From assembly GCF_000699445.3 (NCBI RefSeq), contig NC_067197.1, positions 6,330,152 through 6,394,151 of the forward strand: a stretch of 64,000 nt of DNA, written 5' to 3'. The notes under the pieces were generated by a model. That model had not been told where the DNA came from. It did not search any database and worked only from the letters and a program-made list of their open reading frames with translations. Within the stretch, counting starts at the first letter, position 1, and every line of letters begins with the position of its first letter. The DNA comes from Schistosoma haematobium. Its lineage: Eukaryota; Platyhelminthes; Trematoda; Strigeidida; Schistosomatidae. Both the position numbers and the translations under genes were made by a program. Positions 62,130 to 64,000 of this stretch are shown piece by piece.

Positions 62130-62589
62130 GTAAGTATATAGTAAACCACCTTTTCTATTCGATAGTCAACCAGAATATTTATTTATTTTAATGACAACGC
62201 TAGGTCCACTTTCCAAACCCAAACTTGTGTATCAGTCAATCTAACTGCTAAAGCTGAGCTACTATCTTTAAGAACCTCCATTTGAATACACCAGGTACCT
62301 CTGCTCTCCCCCGTTTAGATTATCTGTAGTTTTTCAACCTCATTAGGAGTAAGACGGCTTAGGTTAATATTCTGTGCACGTTGTTCGGTAACAGTAAGTA
62401 CCTGCTAGTTAGATGAAAGCCTGTCAAACTGTTACTCATACAAATTGTTTGGGCTGAGAATGAATCATAGTCTCACCAAAACCTGAGTTTTTAATAATAC
62501 TATGCTGTTATTGATGTCGTTCAGAATAACGATGAAAGCTTCACAACCAAACCATCCAGCTCAGAGAATAAAACTCCATCACAATCATC
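62130..62589. other. Intron 26, first part; nothing firm
   Basis: A weak SINE-like trace at 62215-62270 ('ccaaacccaaacttgtg', 'aactgctaaagctgagc'). Otherwise unassigned. Confidence 0.35.
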
Positions 62590-64000
62590 CACCGGAGTTA
62601 CAGATCTTCTCCACTTGTAATTTTTTGATGATGGTTTTATTAGTTCTCCACGTTTCAGCTCCGTGCAGTAGAACTGACTTGACGTTCCTATTGAAGGCTC
62701 AGACTTTGATGTTGGCTGAAAGACAGTTGTTTTCGGCTTCAGATGCTCTCTAGTTGTAGGAATACCACCCTTGCTTTGCCAATCCTTGCCTTTACATCTG
62801 CATCAGATCCTCCTTGTTTATCTATGATGCTGCCCAGGGATGTGAGTTTCCACCTCTTCCAGAGTTTCTTCATCAAGTGCGATTAGGTTGGTGCTCTCCG
62901 TGTTGTACTTGAGGATTTTGCTTTTTCCCTTGTGTATATTGATGCCTACTGATCCAGAGATTGCTGCTACACTGTTTGTTCTGACCTGCATTTTTGATGT
63001 ACATGGGATAGCGTGGCCAGATCATCTGCGAAGTCCAACTTATCTAATTAATTCCGAGCTGTCCATTGTATTCCGTGCTTCCTCTCAGATGTAGAGGTCT
63101 TCATGATCCAGTCAACCACTAGAAGAAAGGGAAAGGGTGAGAGTAAGCAACCTTTTCTTACACCAGTTTTCACTTGGAACGCGTCTATCAGCTGTCTTCC
63201 ATGTACCACTTTGTAGTGTAGTCCGTCATATGAATTCCGTATGTTGTTGATGATTTTCTCAGGTACTCTATAGTGTCGTAGAAGTCTCCATAATATCCTA
63301 TCCACGCTGTCAAACGCCTTCTCATAGTGAAGTACTTTGATGTATAGTGCCGAGTTCTATTCATTTGATTGTTTAACAATTATCCGTGGTGTCGCGATTT
63401 GATCTATGCACGACCGATCCTTACGAAATCCGGTCCCATAATTTCTTCATAGCCCGTGTTGTCCATTCTGACTTTGGCGTTTAATTCTTCCATCAAATTG
63501 TTCAGGTTGTGTCCTGGGCACTTCTCTACGATCAACCGCAATCTCTCATAAAATTGGTCTCTGTCCTCTCCATCACTATCATTGGTGGGTGCATAACATT
63601 GGATAACATTCATTGCGATTCCCTCCTTCTTTGTTTTGAAGGATGCTTTGTTGATCCTGGGTCCATAAGATTCCCATCCTATAAATACTTTTCGTGCTTC
63701 TTTGGAAAGCATCAGAGCAACTCCCTGAGTATGTGAAGCATTTTCTCCATGACCAGAGTACAACAGCCTCTGTATCGAATCTTATATTCTCTGTCCAGAT
63801 TTGGTTCATTGTGTTTCACTTATTCCAGCACCACCAAGTTTAGCTCCTCATTTCCGTTGCCATTTGACTAGTCCTCCCTGTTTCTCACATTGTTCGAGCA
63901 TTTCATCGACCAATTTTAATTGTTGCTCTGGTTGTTAGAAGGGACATTGACCTTGTGACTTCCGAAGAATTTCAGGTTTCACCATGAGACATTTTAATTT
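62590..64000 (-). mobile_element. Second LINE, internally deleted copy, runs off window
   Basis: From 64000 down: start of an APE-type endonuclease with many breaks, then SHTQGVALMLSKEARK and VIQCYAPTNDSDGEDRDQFY, LNAKVRMDNTGYEEIMG, then directly RT sequence (DFVRIGRACIDQI-like at 63435-63400). Then MDRILWRLLRHYRVPEKIIN, VKTGVRKGCLLSPF, DFADDLA (about 63040-63015), to the C-terminal region at 62600. The EN C-terminus and RT N-terminus are missing, so an internal deletion joined the two. The FADD box is intact, but frameshifts disable the ORF. Confidence 0.82.

Noticed and set aside
61816..62100. 94-codon Met-initiated ORF over exon 26
   Set aside because: It is in another frame; the homologous frame starting at 61860 is open over the whole exon and matches the phase of exon 25.
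1..64000. CRISPR arrays, bacterial operons, rRNA genes or viral genes
   Set aside because: No regularly spaced short repeats, no gene-dense coding, no rRNA-like conserved blocks; all evidence points to an animal nuclear intron-rich gene.

Overview
The window looks like AT-rich nuclear DNA from a flatworm, most likely a blood fluke (Schistosoma or a close relative). The reasons are: one conserved gene split into short exons by long introns; RTE-type LINEs with CTGA tails; tRNA-derived SINEs carrying a hammerhead ribozyme (the arrangement known from the schistosome Sm-alpha family); and Penelope-like elements. This is inferred from content, because no search could be run.

Nearly the whole window is the inside of a single + strand gene, a VPS13A/C-type bridge-like lipid transfer protein. 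I place 26 exons between 159 and 62129. Every junction is GT-AG, and the reading phase carries through all 25 introns without a break. Together they give 4762 nt, about 1587 codons. The order of conserved blocks follows animal VPS13A/C from just after the N-terminal chorein region to the approach to the VAB (SHR-BD) region. Both gene ends lie outside the window, so there is no promoter, start codon or final stop here. One exon is only 15 nt long (41574-41588).

The introns (over 90% of the window) are layers of retroelements. (1) An RTE-like LINE: a full-length but damaged copy at 14375-18321, a 5'-truncated copy at 26408-27936, an open 539-codon RT copy at 38318-39937, and many fragments. (2) A second endonuclease-RT LINE, at 43925-45290, 62590-64000 and smaller pieces. 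(3) Three or four Penelope-like (PLE) loci arranged as head-to-head inverted repeats with hammerhead-like motifs at the outer ends (8935-10665, 25800-28215, 31725-32620, plus a single arm near 13900-14120). (4) tRNA-derived SINEs with hammerhead cores; the one at 12084-12142 keeps all core residues. (5) A roughly 510-bp retroposon with an (AAAT)n tail, in six copies. (6) Three LTR-like repeats of about 407 bp bounded by TG...CA. Several insertions are nested, and target-site duplications can be read.

The points most worth a second look are: the ribozyme-bearing inverted repeats lying inside pre-mRNA introns; the threefold nesting at 25800-28215; two RTE copies that share the same disabling lesions although one has its own target-site duplication; and a possible premature polyadenylated VPS13 end after exon 8. 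I found no bacterial genes, CRISPR array, true tRNA or rRNA gene.
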